Source: Theocolax elegans (taxonomy: Eukaryota > Arthropoda > Insecta > Hymenoptera > Cerocephalidae). Taken from it: a DNA stretch of 64,000 nt. The stretch is taken from NCBI GenBank assembly GCA_026168455.1, contig CM047427.1, positions 11,995,505 through 12,059,504 on the forward strand, written 5' to 3'. The notes beneath the pieces are model-generated. The model ran no database searches. It saw only the letters and a program-made list of their open reading frames with translations, and had not been told where the DNA came from. The translations under genes and the position numbers were made by a program. This document shows positions 1 through 10,797 of the stretch, piece after piece; position 1 is the stretch's first letter, and each line of letters begins with the position of its first letter.

Positions 1-2266
1 ATCTTTTTTTATAAGATTAATTTGTGCTCCACTGTCAATTAAAAATTTACATTTTTTGTTTGGTATTAAATCATCAATTTCAATGTGTTGTAATAAATTC
101 TCAATTTTAAAGACATAATTTCGTAAGTTATCCTGATTTACTAACGAATTATTACTCATATTATGAAACGGTTGGTCAATAAACTCATGTTTTGTTGACA
201 TTTGATATTGTAGGTCACCGAGTGTCTTGTCTTTATTATCTCTCCCTATGCACTCGAACCTGGAAGAGTGTTCTCGTTTCCCGAAAATTTTTGCTGACTG
301 TCTCGATATTTTACGCAATTTTCAGCTGTATGCCCGATTGCTTTGCAATTTGAACATAATTCATCTACACTACTTTCCAAAAGTTTCAGCATACTACAAT
401 TATCAATCAAATGATCAAAATTTTTACAAAATGAACATTGTTTTTTAGTTTGTTTATAATTTTTTAATGCTTGTAATTTCCAACATTCATCGATTACATG
501 ACCTTTAAACTTGCAATAGTCACAAACGCTTCCTTGAGACATATTTCTATTTATTTTGTTGTGTTATTATTAAAAATTTTATTTGTGAAAATTACTATTC
601 AATATTTCTCGAATTTACTTGTTGATTATAATTTTGCGAAGATTTAAATTGTGGCAACCATTAGTTTTATCTGTTCACATTCAGTTGATAAATGTCCTTC
701 ATTACAAATTGAACAAAAGCTAATTTTTTCATTTTTACAATTTTACTTATATGTCGCCTTACCATTACATTGAGGCAAGTCATTTCTGGACAATTTTCTA
801 AAGAATGATTTATTTTTCCACAAAAACCACAATTTTCTACTATAATTTTCTTTTGACCTGACAAACATTAGGATTATGTCCGGAAAGACCACATTTCCAA
901 CAAATTATATATTCTGAAATAAAAGGACATTGATTTACTGTATGCGAAATTTCTTGACAATATTGACAATAACTATATTGATCTTTATTATATTTACAAG
1001 CACTTATTGAATGATTAGGTTGACTGCAATGTGTTACAAGTTAAATTATTTTATTTGTGACAACTCTAACAATTATTTGAAAAATTGATCTGTTCTTTGC
1101 AATAAGACACAGCCTGCTAAAGGGACAAAATAAGCTTCAGGTTGAATTACCATGGGCAAGTTGACAAGTTAAAGAGTTTTTCCGTTTCTGATTTAAAAAA
1201 AAAAAAAACCTATGATTTGGCAGATACAATGTACTAGCTCTTAAGCGGTCTTGTTCATAAATTAAATTTTCTATTCTATAGCTGTTTATAGATATTGATG
1301 ATAAGAAATCATTATGTTCCCCAACTCGGATATTTATTTCAATTTAAACCGTCTTTAAAATATTTTAAAGCATCTTTATCAACAGTATCATTAAAATTTT
1401 TAATACTAGTATTCGTTCTCCCGATTGTGCTTTTTTAATTCTTTCAATTTGTTTTAACCAAATCTGTAATTCTATTAGTGTAACTAACCACAGACTCATT
1501 TTACCTTGTATAATTGAGATAGTTTGCCATATAGTTCATATAAATTATTTTTGAAGGATATAATTTTCTTATAATAGAAACTAAATCTTCAATACTTTTA
1601 ATATTAGAATTACCCAAAGCCTTATATGCTTCTCCTTTAACTTAATTTTTAATACCTTAATTAAATTTTCTTCATCAATATCTGCAATAATACTTTTAGC
1701 CTGTTTTAATTTTTCTATAGATTCTGTTGGTGTTGGATTATGCCATCAAATTCAGGCACTAAATTCGCAACATCCTTTAAAGATAATTTGAGTGCATTCC
1801 TCTTGAGTCATATTTATGTTTTTAAAAATCAAAATTTCCCAGATTAAGTGAACTATTCTCTACTTGATTTGGTGTTTCAATATCTATTAAATTAGTTACT
1901 TCTACTTCTTCAGAGTTATTCAATAAAAGACTTCTTTGGTTAATAAACCTTCAATATCTGTATAATCGTTAAATCCAGTCGAATTTGTTATATCCCAAAT
2001 TGTATCATCTAATGCAATAGCTGAATCTTTGTAAATACTAGAATTTTGTTCTAATTCTAAAGAAGTTGATGGTTTAGGATGGTTAATTTCTGATGAAGAT
2101 TCAACGTTATTTGTTCTGTTGGTAAATTAAAACTAACAGTTTTTGAAGGAGGAGAACGTATTAATTTTGAACTCTTTTGAAAAGGATTTAATATTTGTTC
2201 TTTTAAAATAGGATTTTCTTTAACTAACCCTCTGGTTAATGGTTTATTATTTTCTGTATTTGACAT
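1..2266 (-). pseudogene. Decayed Ty3/gypsy-like retrotransposon gag and protease start
   Basis: Minus-strand remains of an LTR-retrotransposon gag followed by the start of the protease. Gag begins with an ATG at 2266 and stays open to 2057. Between about 1830 and 1540 broken frames carry a gag-like stretch including VPEFDG and IKLKGEAYKAL. From about 1050 to 390 there are repeated CCHC zinc knuckles, among them CWKCGLSGHNPNVC, CGFCGKINHSLENC, CSICNEGHLSTEC, CDYCKFKGHVIDEC and CSNCKAIGHTAENC. At 1-60 the minus strand reads FLIDSGAQINLI, the catalytic Asp-Ser-Gly of a retropepsin, and is cut by the window edge. Stops and frame changes are scattered throughout, so the copy is not functional. Gag normally packages element RNA. 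Assignment to Ty3/gypsy rather than another LTR superfamily rests on the gag and protease motifs only. Confidence 0.75.
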
Positions 2267-2691
2267 TTGATTTTATGCATTATAAATTTCTTACAAATTT
2301 TACAAATAGTAGTTTTATTAATAATAATATTTATAAACAAAAAATTATGATTTTTTATGCTTTAATGATGTAAGATGCCAAGTCCAATTTGGGAATTGAA
2401 CCTGACTCAACTTAAAATAATATATATCCTGTTAAATTAAATTAATTTATTTAAAAAAGAAAAATCTGTGTAAGTTATTTATCTTTTTCCAAAATTATTT
2501 ATTCATACTTCTATAAAAAAAAATTTTATACTTAATTACTTTCTTACAAAGCTTGACTTAAAACCAATCCAGGTTAAAAAAAAATGCTTAGGTCGTATAA
2601 ATTTATTATATAAGTCGTATATGCTTCTGCAAGAATATTAATCACAACTTTGATATAAAAAACACCACATCTAGAAGAAATAAATACTACA

Positions 2692-2940
2692 ATGAATTCA
2701 GTAAGTTAAAATTATTTCAATTTTTTCTATTCTCTTTATCAATGTTTATCTTCTCTTTTTTAGTCGACTTCCATAAATCAATCAACTATTTCTCAATTAG
2801 TAAAAAATGTGAATTTAACTTCCGATCCTGTGTACCAGATCGATTGTCATATTGAAGACTGGGATTATGAAAATTTTGTACCTCAATGTCAATGGTGTAA
2901 CAACAAAATTGACACTCCACCACAATTAAAAGAACCATGA
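2692..2940 (+). CDS. Candidate tiny two-exon gene, 61 aa, unknown function
   Basis: ATG at 2692 starts a 3-codon first exon (2692-2700), followed by a perfect donor GTAAGT at 2701. A 63-bp intron with a pyrimidine-rich end closes with TTTTTAG at 2763. Exon 2 (2764-2940) continues in frame for 58 codons to TGA. The predicted 61-residue product is hydrophilic, has a Cys-x2-Cys pair (CQWCNN) near its C-terminus and has no signal peptide. A TATA-like tataaaaaac lies about 40 bp upstream, and an AATAAA lies about 40 bp after the stop. It lies antisense to and just upstream of the decayed gag, so it could be an antisense or accessory transcript of that element or an independent small gene. No family was recognised. 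Donor, short intron, acceptor, in-frame exon and polyadenylation signal together support it, but each alone could occur by chance. Confidence 0.35.
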
Positions 2941-4238
2941 AAGTCAATTTAAATAATAATCAAATTATTGTAACATTTGAATAAATATTTTGACTTATGT
3001 ATTTTTTCCTTAACTCGAATGAAAAAAAAAAATTTTTTTTTTATTTATTCCCAAGCTAATCTTAGTCAAAATTACTGATATGTTTCAATACAATGAAATG
3101 TATAAACGAAAATAAGTTATTATATATTTTTAATAGAGTTATTTATACTTCTATTGTTAATAGAATTATTTATATTTTTAATAAAGTTATTTATACCGAA
3201 ATCATTTGTTACGGTTTTAAATTATTGGAACCCTTCTTCCAAAAAAAAAAAAAAAAAGAATTTGTTTAATAATAGTGTGTTTGTACCGGAACCATTTGTT
3301 ATGTCCTGAATACTAAAAGCTTAATCTAAACAATGACGCCTGTCGCTTAGCCAGGACTCGAACCTAGGGAATGTTTAGGAAAACTAAGAGTATGTTTTAC
3401 AGAACATAAACGTATTATCTAGTGGCAGGAAAGAAGGAGAGCTCTTTCCACACTAGTATTAATCAATTATTTTTATATAAATTGAGTACTTACTCAGTAT
3501 TTCTTCTCTTGAAGATCTTTGCTTCCTTGTATTTTAAGTAAATGAATAATTAACACTTTGTTTATAATTGATTTAAATATATTATAAAATTTATTAATTT
3601 TGCACTTTTACAATATTCTTGATTTCTTTATAATTAGTACTCTCAGTCTTAAACACTTGAGAGACGAGCCGACGCGTGATTCGAACTGCCTAATTGTAGG
3701 TCAACATCTTCAATTTATTGTAAAAGAATGTTTATAAATTATAAAATTAATTTACAAATTTAGTCGAATATTACCATGATCTCATTTAACAAATCGCTGA
3801 GTTTGCATTTTGACTCTTCGATTCATTGCTAATATCCAGGTCATTTACGAAACTCTACGTTCGCATTCTTTAAGCTGCAGTTGTTAGTTACGACTTGTTG
3901 TCGATTAAAAATTACAAAATTAAAAGTATACGTCTTATGACGTAACACCAGTACTCAGATTGACAAGGTGGAACATCACCGGAATAGCCTCCACTGGAAG
4001 AACACTACATATGACAGAACCACTCGTTTTATCCGTGAACAGGATGGAACATTTTGGCGAGCAGGCGTGGGTACGCAAACGGCGAAAATACCGACCGCAA
4101 GTCACTGGACCCAAACTAATACCAAGGATCAAAAAAATCCAAAACTTCGTACGATAACGGCGCGACCACGAGCCGAACTTAATTTAATTAATTTTAAGAT
4201 TTTCTCTGGATTTCCGAGAATCCTCATATCTCACCAGT
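2941..4238. other. Non-coding, repeat-like stretch
   Basis: No convincing gene. It contains A/T runs and imperfect repeats of the phrase ttatttatac near 3140-3195. Two short segments resemble the B-box/T-arm of a tRNA read on the minus strand (3354-3364 and 3678-3689); a third lies at 2391-2402, before this stretch. None has a matching A-box or acceptor stem. From about 3935 the base composition becomes more balanced, leading into the coding relic that follows. Confidence 0.4.
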
Positions 4239-5538
4239 ATGAAGGGATCTACACCCATTGTGACCGAAGGACCTACAGTTCTTCCTACTGAAGGAGTTCC
4301 GAAAGGAAGAGTTAAGAAGAAGAGAGCTGGGTCTCATTACAATCGCGACACGAGGAGCGATAGGACTGAAGGCGAAAGGAAAACTACCTTTCCAAATACA
4401 TAGAAGATCGGCGACGATCTTTTCTTCGCGTGCGAGCGTGAAAAGCTCACACCTCTCTCGCAGAGAGAACAGTACTATAGTCGTCGTTTGCAAATATCGA
4501 CGAGGGGAGCGGGTTTAGCCGTTGCATCTACTGATATATCACCAAGAGGCATAAAACTCTGATCCCCATATATCTAGTACCTGCGCTGGAGATGTATCGT
4601 GTATTTCTAGCCCTCATAGAGGTAAAGCTGTCAAAAGCTTACCAGGAAGGCGTTTCCGATATCCGATTATCGGACGAAGCACGACCAATGTTCAACGACC
4701 CTGAGACTACATCAATCGTAAGTTCCGTACTCCGCGTGCCGCGATGTTTCGGGAACCTATTAGATATTTTAGGTTGTTTCGGACTTCACGATGACATGTA
4801 TGTCCCAATTATGCCACGCGATAGGGTTTCTAACGGTCGATTCATACCGGAGGCGGGGAACCTCTTATTAACTAACCTCCGTAGGACTTTTGAAGCGCTG
4901 TCTAGCAGACAGACGCCAGTCCAGTCGCGCGCCCGTTTTGTCGCAACGAATCCAATTCCTGGTGCGCTTTTCAACCAGTTTGTCTTAACAAACCCTGATG
5001 AGATCATGCCACTCGGCTACAATTCCGAGATGCTACGTCAAGATGTAGCTGCTATGAACTCATTCTTCTCCACTTACGAGAAAGGGTTTAAATGGGTTAT
5101 CCCAACCCCCTCGCTAACATCGAAGGGGTCAGCGGCCTCTTTGGTCGCCACCGAAAGACTCTGGTATTTAGAAAGTCAGACGCTGTTGCAACTTGTTAAA
5201 ATTAATTATAATTAAGCCGATTAATACACGCAGCTCAACCAAATCCGTCGAAGAATATGTGCCGCTGTCAATGCACACATTAAAAAAGGGTAAATTCATT
5301 GACGTCGTGGTTGAGACTAAAATGCACAATGTCATTGGGTCAAAATTACCACGACATATTTGAATTTAATTAATATACAAATTTATGTGTACACTAGGAA
5401 AACCCGGACGAAAACGGAACATCGAGCAAACAAAGGTGAAAGACCTCATGCAAGAACTCCTCAATTTTGCAGACGAGGCGATTAAAAAGAAAAAATTAGA
5501 GATTTCAAACTTAAGCCAAACGGCAAACAAAATGTAAT
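4239..5538 (+). pseudogene. Broken coding relic of foreign composition; possible endogenous RNA-virus capsid gene
   Basis: A block clearly richer in G+C than its flanks carries a broken plus-strand reading frame. It opens with ATG at 4239 and meets an in-frame TAG at 4401-4403, but the same frame then stays open to 4562. A frameshift near there leads into the long open stretch that includes 4592-5215. Another frame change near 5213 continues to about 5361, and a short basic Lys-rich reading frame follows at 5383-5538. The N-terminal part is Lys/Arg-rich, like nucleic-acid-binding arms. The middle part has the neutral, Pro/Asn/Leu-rich look of a structural protein, with no signal peptide, transmembrane span or enzyme motif. 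A capsid gene of a segmented dsRNA virus (partiti-like) is my best guess, from general resemblance only. No virus was identified, and the copy cannot encode an intact protein. Confidence 0.4.
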
Positions 5539-5630
5539 AATATTCATTAAAAGAAATAAAGTTAAAATTGTTTTATAAATAACTTGTAAAATTTGTTCTA
5601 AATGTTTCCAAAGTTATTTTGGGAGGGTTA

Positions 5631-5980
5631 TGTAACGGGCACAACTTTTAACAAAAGTTTAAACAAACAAAATTAATTAGATTTAAATAACCGCGGTCGA
5701 TAACGTATTAATAAGCATCGATCGATATATAATTATCTAACGACGATAAATAGATCGTAACAAAACATGTATATACAGATATATATGTGTAAATAAATAT
5801 ATATATATATGTCAAATGTATGTTCACGCGAATGAACCATTTAAGTGTAATCGACGTCACACTTTATTATAATAAATGTAATTATTTATTCGTAGTTTAT
5901 ATTCAATACTTAAGTAAATTTTATTAGAATAGAAAATTAGGATAATTAATAACGCTTCAAATGATATGCAACAACCAACA
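5631..5980 (+). repeat. Candidate LTR with upstream polypurine-like tract
   Basis: The segment begins TGTAACGGGCACAAC immediately after GGGAGGGTTA, which looks like a polypurine tract, and can be closed at CAACCAACA (5980), giving TG...CA ends about 350 bp apart. It contains AATAAA signals near 5870. This is the expected layout of a 3' LTR of a plus-strand element, and it directly follows the coding relic at 4239-5538. No second copy was seen in the window, so the boundaries are tentative. Confidence 0.35.
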
Positions 5981-6034
5981 AATTTAATTATTTATTTATG
6001 TTGTGATGTGGGTACATCACTGAGGCCACCTGAA

Positions 6035-6038
<4 letters not shown>

Positions 6039-6069
<31 letters not shown>
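6039..6069. repeat. (AT)n microsatellite
   Basis: About 15 uninterrupted AT dinucleotides. Similar AT tracts occur at about 11605-11638 and 27932-27962. Confidence 0.9.
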
Positions 6070-6074
<5 letters not shown>

Positions 6075-6229
6075 AGTATCAATTGATGAATAAATAAAAT
6101 TTATTAATTATACTTATCCAGTTGTCCTCATGGGTTGATGCGAAGATACAGCAGGTGGTATATTGATCAGCGTGAAATATATTAATATATATATTTACTA
6201 AATAATATAATTAATACTAAGGACAGGTA

Positions 6230-6995
6230 TTATGGGGAAATAGATAAGAAATTTATAAATATTAATAAAAAAATAAGCATAGACGACAGGACGTAACTGC
6301 TTTTTTGCATCCGTTGCGCTTTCATATTTAAATCAATATTGACCCGCCTGCCACTTTCATCCTGATTGGATTCTACATTGCATCTTATAACATGAGTTGC
6401 AATTTGCTGTTGGATTTTCTGAGGAAGTTTTTTAACTATTTTTATGGCATTATCCCTGAGATTTTTGCATCCATGAGCTTTACCTTTGCCAATTTCTTGA
6501 AAACATTTAATGCAATATTTTACTGAATCAACAGAATCATAACTTTTATTTAGTTTGAGCTTCTCTGATTTATGTGATTCATAATATCCAATAGAAATGT
6601 CAATTTCTTTATTTATATCTCTAAAGTTTCCTCTGCCTTTTTCAACTTTTATATGTCCTTTGGACTGAGCAGTCAAACATACGTAACAATTACAAGCGTT
6701 ATTTAAACGAGTTTCTTTTGCCACTACTATCTCTTTGTAGTTAGGCATAGTTGGTACTTGCCGATTGAAAATTTCTTTTTCAATATCATATGGTGTCAAA
6801 TAACAAGTCCTACATATGCTCATAGGATATCTTTCATCGTTTAAATCGAAATCCATAGATATAAACTTCTTTATGAGTTTTTGAGTAGATTTACTTATTA
6901 AAAATTTATCTGGTTTTTTTTCCAAAAACAATTTTACGACCACAAGCTCCACATACTTTCTTTCTATTATCATGATGAGAATACCGAGGAGGCAT
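6230..6995 (-). pseudogene. Cysteine-rich transposon-associated protein, frameshifted
   Basis: The natural start is the ATG at 6995 (minus), giving MPPRYSHHDNRKKVCGACGR. That frame ends within about 30 codons, and the next part of the protein continues in another frame open to 6230. The change of frame coincides with an 8-T run at 6914-6921, so a single-base indel is the likely break. Visible motifs: two N-terminal Cys-x2-Cys pairs (CGAC, then CRTC), a second CYVC pair, and CIKCFQEIGKGKAHGC followed by a stretch resembling LPQKIQQQIATHVI. I recognise this as a family of Cys-rich proteins found in many copies in aphid, Hydra and insect genomes and associated with mobile DNA. Its biochemical role is not established. 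The C-terminus ends in a hydrophobic stretch that looks like out-of-family read-through. The copy is short compared with the family. Confidence 0.6.
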
Positions 6996-7180
6996 TTTAA
7001 AAACGTAAGTTTAAAAAATGCAACTGCAACTCGGGAGGGTTGGATGGATTTTCCTCTGATGTATATATGACTTCGACATACATTTTTCGATTACGGATTT
7101 CCATGCGCTACCTAGCGGTATCAAAATAAACTTTTAATTGTGTCATATTGTGACGTTGTAAAACATACAACGTACAAGTA

Positions 7181-7216
7181 CATGCACATGGCTTGTATTT
7201 ACAAGTCATGTGCATG
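7181..7216. repeat. Near-perfect short hairpin
   Basis: Arms 7182-7197 and 7200-7215 are reverse complements except at one position, with a 2-base loop, plus one further flanking pair (7181/7216). It lies between the cysteine-rich pseudogene and the GC-rich block and could mark a cruciform or insertion boundary. Confidence 0.7.
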
Positions 7217-7412
7217 CATACATTTAGCTTATGTTAGTTCGCGATCGCGTCGCAGGTAGCGAATCCCTCGCAGGCGGACCGAAGTGCACCGATGCACTTT
7301 TAAAAATAAACACTGATACCCACGGTATGGGTATGTTTTAGCACGGAGCCGACGAACGACGCGACCGATACCCGACGGTAGTACGCGGACTACGACCGAG
7401 ACCACGGCCGAG

Positions 7413-7458
7413 AGGTATCGTGAGCCAAGGACTGAGCCCAGGTCGTCTCACGATACCT
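7413..7458. ncRNA. 12-bp perfect hairpin in GC-rich block
   Basis: AGGTATCGTGAG (7413-7424) is exactly repeated in inverse as CTCACGATACCT (7447-7458), leaving a 22-base loop. It would form a stable stem in RNA. No transcript evidence is available; it is typed as RNA on structure only. Confidence 0.4.
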
Positions 7459-7468
7459 GGCGTATCCG

Positions 7469-7535
7469 CTGCTGATGACAACAAGACGGGAGGTTAGGCG
7501 GCGTCCTAACCTCAACCGTCACACGTGCTCAGCAG
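7469..7535. ncRNA. Nested hairpin in GC-rich block
   Basis: An outer 7-bp stem (CTGCTGA 7469-7475 with TCAGCAG 7529-7535) encloses an inner stem. The inner stem is GACGG+GAGGTTAGG (7485-7498) paired with CCTAACCTC and CCGTC (7505-7520), with a two-base bulge and a 6-base loop. It directly follows the 7413-7458 hairpin. Confidence 0.4.
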
Positions 7536-8201
7536 ACGACGACGGCTGAGATGGCGCACGGGTGCGCGCACGCCCGAACTGCGTGCTAGTAGTCGGAAGA
7601 GCCAGGGTGCTCCCCCACCTTACGCCCGTATACCGGGGAACGCGGCACCGACGGCGACGATCGTGCGGCACTAGGCGAGGTGCGCGGGAAGGGGGAATCA
7701 CTCGAGCAGCGAGAGTGTTGCGCGCGCGAAGATGCTCGAGTGAGCGACCGTAGTGGGATAATGGGTGGGAGCGCGCGGAGCGAGGGGAGCGCGAGTAGAG
7801 TAGGAGTCGCGGTATACCTAATGTATACGGTATACCGCGGCATCTTAGAATGTATATATATAGATATAGACGGTGCGCGCACACCTATGTGTCGGTGTAT
7901 ATTCTTGTATATAGCGCGCACACGTATATTATTTAATTAATTATTTTAACTAGTAGCGTCGTTAATTTTAAATAAAAATTAGGTAGATCCGTCGGTAGAG
8001 TTGGGGCGATTCGTAATAATTTTAAAGTATGTATATAGTTGTAAATAGCGGAGGACATGAATTAAATTTTAATTGTGTATGAGTGTGTCGGGAATAGTTG
8101 ATAGTAATTACATAGTCGGTAGGCACGGGGCGGCAGCACCGACTGGGTTACCGATATGGTAATTCATTATTTGTAATGCGCGCCTTCCGAGTGCCAGTGG
8201 A

Positions 8202-8328
8202 TGATTGGTTGTGTGATCGACCCAATAATGAACAGGTTGGTGGTGACGTAAACCACTATTATTGGGTAATCGGCCTTGACGGAAATAAGATCAAGGCTGA
8301 CTACTCGTATCGATCACGCAATCAACCA
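8202..8328 (+). ncRNA. Candidate three-way-junction structured element
   Basis: An outer 19-bp stem pairs 8202-8220 with 8310-8328; read as RNA on the plus strand it has one A-C mismatch and two G-U pairs. Inside are two hairpins. The first is CCCAATAAT (8221-8229) with ATTATTGGG (8258-8266), continued by GTGGT (8240-8244) with ACCAC (8252-8256). The second is GCCTTGA (8273-8279) with TCAAGGC (8291-8297), plus two flanking pairs. The two differences that are G-U on the plus strand would be A-C mismatches in a minus-strand RNA, so the plus orientation is favoured. No known RNA family was recognised. Confidence 0.4.
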
Positions 8329-9130
8329 CCCTAATCAACGCCGGTAGATAAGGCATATAGTAAGATAGAGCAGGATAGCGATAGGGTGGGGGGGAAAATC
8401 CTTATTTTTGGAGGATCAAGCCACGCCGCGAGCCGGATGAAGAAGCCGGTCTCGAGGATTCGCTACCCGATCGTCGGAGGAGATAGTTGTGTTTTTCGTA
8501 GAGTCGTATTTTTGAGGCAGAGTAGCCATTTTCGTTGTTGAGTAGAGTAAAGTTGAGTAAGAGTTGTTTGTTGAGGTGTGAAGAGAGTAACATTGGAGCT
8601 GCGAGAAGTTTATTAGGCGAGTAATCTTTACGGTTAGCCCGACGGGCGGCCGAATTATTAATATTTATATTTTTATATTATATTTCTATACCGCCGGACG
8701 GAGTTGAGTGAGAGAGTGGAAGCACGTGTGTGAGTCGGTCGCGAGTCGCGTTCATTATTGTGTCGGTGCCGGAAATTATAATTTTCTTTGAATTTTGAAT
8801 AAATATTAGTTGTGGTGAAATATAGAATTTGAGAGTGTTATTTTATGTAATTTTCCTTTACTCCGAAAGCCGCCGGTTCCGAGGTGGTCAGCCGTCGGGA
8901 TTCCCTCTGTGACGAGGAGTCGAGGTGGAGATTTGCCGGGTTGCCGCGTAGTTTTGTAAAGTAATTATTCATTTTTATTTAAATATCGCCAGGCGCCCAA
9001 TAAAATATAAATCGGCGATATATAGCCATTTTCAACGTCGCTACGACGGAACCTCCGTCGGCCTTTAATTTAATTTAATTAGATTTTTCCCGACGAAAAG
9101 TAGCGTCGCAATATATTTATAAAACACCAA

Positions 9131-10797
9131 CTCTATGAAAATTAGATGATGCATTTTGAAATACATCGAAAAAACGACGAAACAATTGAAATATGGATTT
9201 GTTTATTAAGCCATCATATCAACATTTTAATAGATAATATTCAAATGATCAAAAAACAATAATACTCTTAACAATAAGTAATCAATACATACTCAATTTC
9301 TTTTGTTCGGAGTTAGAAAACGAATTATATGTGTGAACTCAAATGCTCTAATTGGCTATTCGTGAATGCGCTTAGCGTAACACAATTCAATTTTACATTT
9401 TTTTCATCTAAAAAAAATATAGAAACTTTCCGCATTAGCTGTTTTTGGATCCATTTTCGGACCACTTTTACATGCTTGAGGAACACTGTGTACCCAAATA
9501 AATAGCTGTAGGTCGTCGTTGTCCGTTTACCGAGTGTAGGAAGTGCGTGTGCTCGTCGTGTCGAGCTGTGTACGTATCTTCTAAAGAGAACCGTCATGTT
9601 AGTGTCTAACAAGCTCGGAGCAAAACCACTTATTTACAATTTTAATTATTTCTTTATGTTACATATTTGTCGTACACTCAATGATTTTAGACATTTTTTT
9701 AAACTTATAATTTGCAGAAAAAAAGGACTTTTATGTTTTTCTATTGAATTAGTCAATTTTGAGTTATAAAAGGTTAACAGTTAAGAAAAATAATGTATAA
9801 ATTACCATGTTTGATAATTAAAAAATTAGACCACTATATCCAAAACATGTAGGAAAAGGCATTCTTAAATGTTACAGAGAACCAAAAATATTTTATCTCG
9901 ATATCGATTTGACAAAGAATTGCCTATACATACATAAATAATGATTTTATGAATATTTCGTGCAGGGAAACCTGAACATTCTCAGATTTTTATACATAGT
10001 TTATACATGTATGTATATAGTTTAAGCATATTACCTAATTTAAATAGGTTTTATATTTTAGATCATGCTTTTTACATTTTGTACAATATTATGTTTCTTG
10101 TTCATCTTTATCTAGTAATTGTCGAAAATTATTGTATTACGTCATTTTATATTCTTGTTAAATAAAAGTTAGATTTTAAATTTCATAAGCATAATAATTA
10201 ATCTATACATAACACTGTACTGTATTGATTGGTATTGTAGATGGTTTAACGTTATGCATTTAAATACATTTAATGTAGGAAGCCCAAGTGCCTTACGAGA
10301 TACGTAATGTTGGCGACTTGTACATATGCAAGCAAACGATAGACTACGCTAGCAGGTACGTGCACAGATTCTCACGTGGGATACACTCTCCTAGTCTCAG
10401 TTAGTGAACGATTACTTTGAATCCAGACCTTACCAAACCATACTGCATATTTACATATATGTGTAAATGTTGAATTAAAATACGAGTTTATTCGAAAACA
10501 TGACTATTTAGATACAATTATTGTATTCCTTTAACGCTGAAATAGCCAAAATTTTAACGTCAAATTTAAGCTCGTATCTTGAATTATAACCCGTAGGGAA
10601 AAATATTGAAATACATATTCTTCCTATATTCACACGGGTTAACTTCAAGGCACAAGTTAGATACCGACGATAAATTTTTGACGTTAAAATTTAAGCGATA
10701 AAGAGATATATAAGCCAAGATTAATATTATATTAACATGTGCACTAATACTTGAAACAACTTTAATAACCTTTAATAATTCTCGTGTAAATAAAAAC
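9131..10797. other. Gene-free AT-rich stretch
   Basis: No supported gene. Short open frames (9325-9612, 10584-10799, minus) have no recognisable protein character. The last 40 bases (about 10760-10797) match the end of a unit of the satellite that follows. Confidence 0.5.

Larger units (their letters stand above)
7232..9130 (+). other. GC-rich, hairpin-rich block without a credible ORF
   Basis: A roughly 1.9-kb island of high G+C and CpG content in otherwise AT-rich sequence. Open frames overlap on both strands around 7519-7940 but show no protein features and shadow one another. The block is dense in inverted repeats (7413-7458, 7469-7535, 8202-8328). It has TATA-like runs near 7850-7880 and A/T-rich spacers around 8640-8690. 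It starts with TGTTAG and stops abruptly near 9130, where sequence becomes AT-rich. Possible identities are a long LTR or large retroelement leader, a non-coding RNA gene, or the CpG-rich first exon of an unseen gene. The sequence alone does not decide. Confidence 0.4.

Noticed and set aside
7472..7478. CTGATGA resembling a hammerhead core in the GC-rich block
   Set aside because: No GAAA follows the adjacent stem and no cleavage triplet is in place; the string is explained by the nested hairpin.
7519..7940. Overlapping open frames on both strands (up to 121 codons)
   Set aside because: They shadow each other in GC-rich DNA and show Arg/Ser/Pro bias with no protein features.
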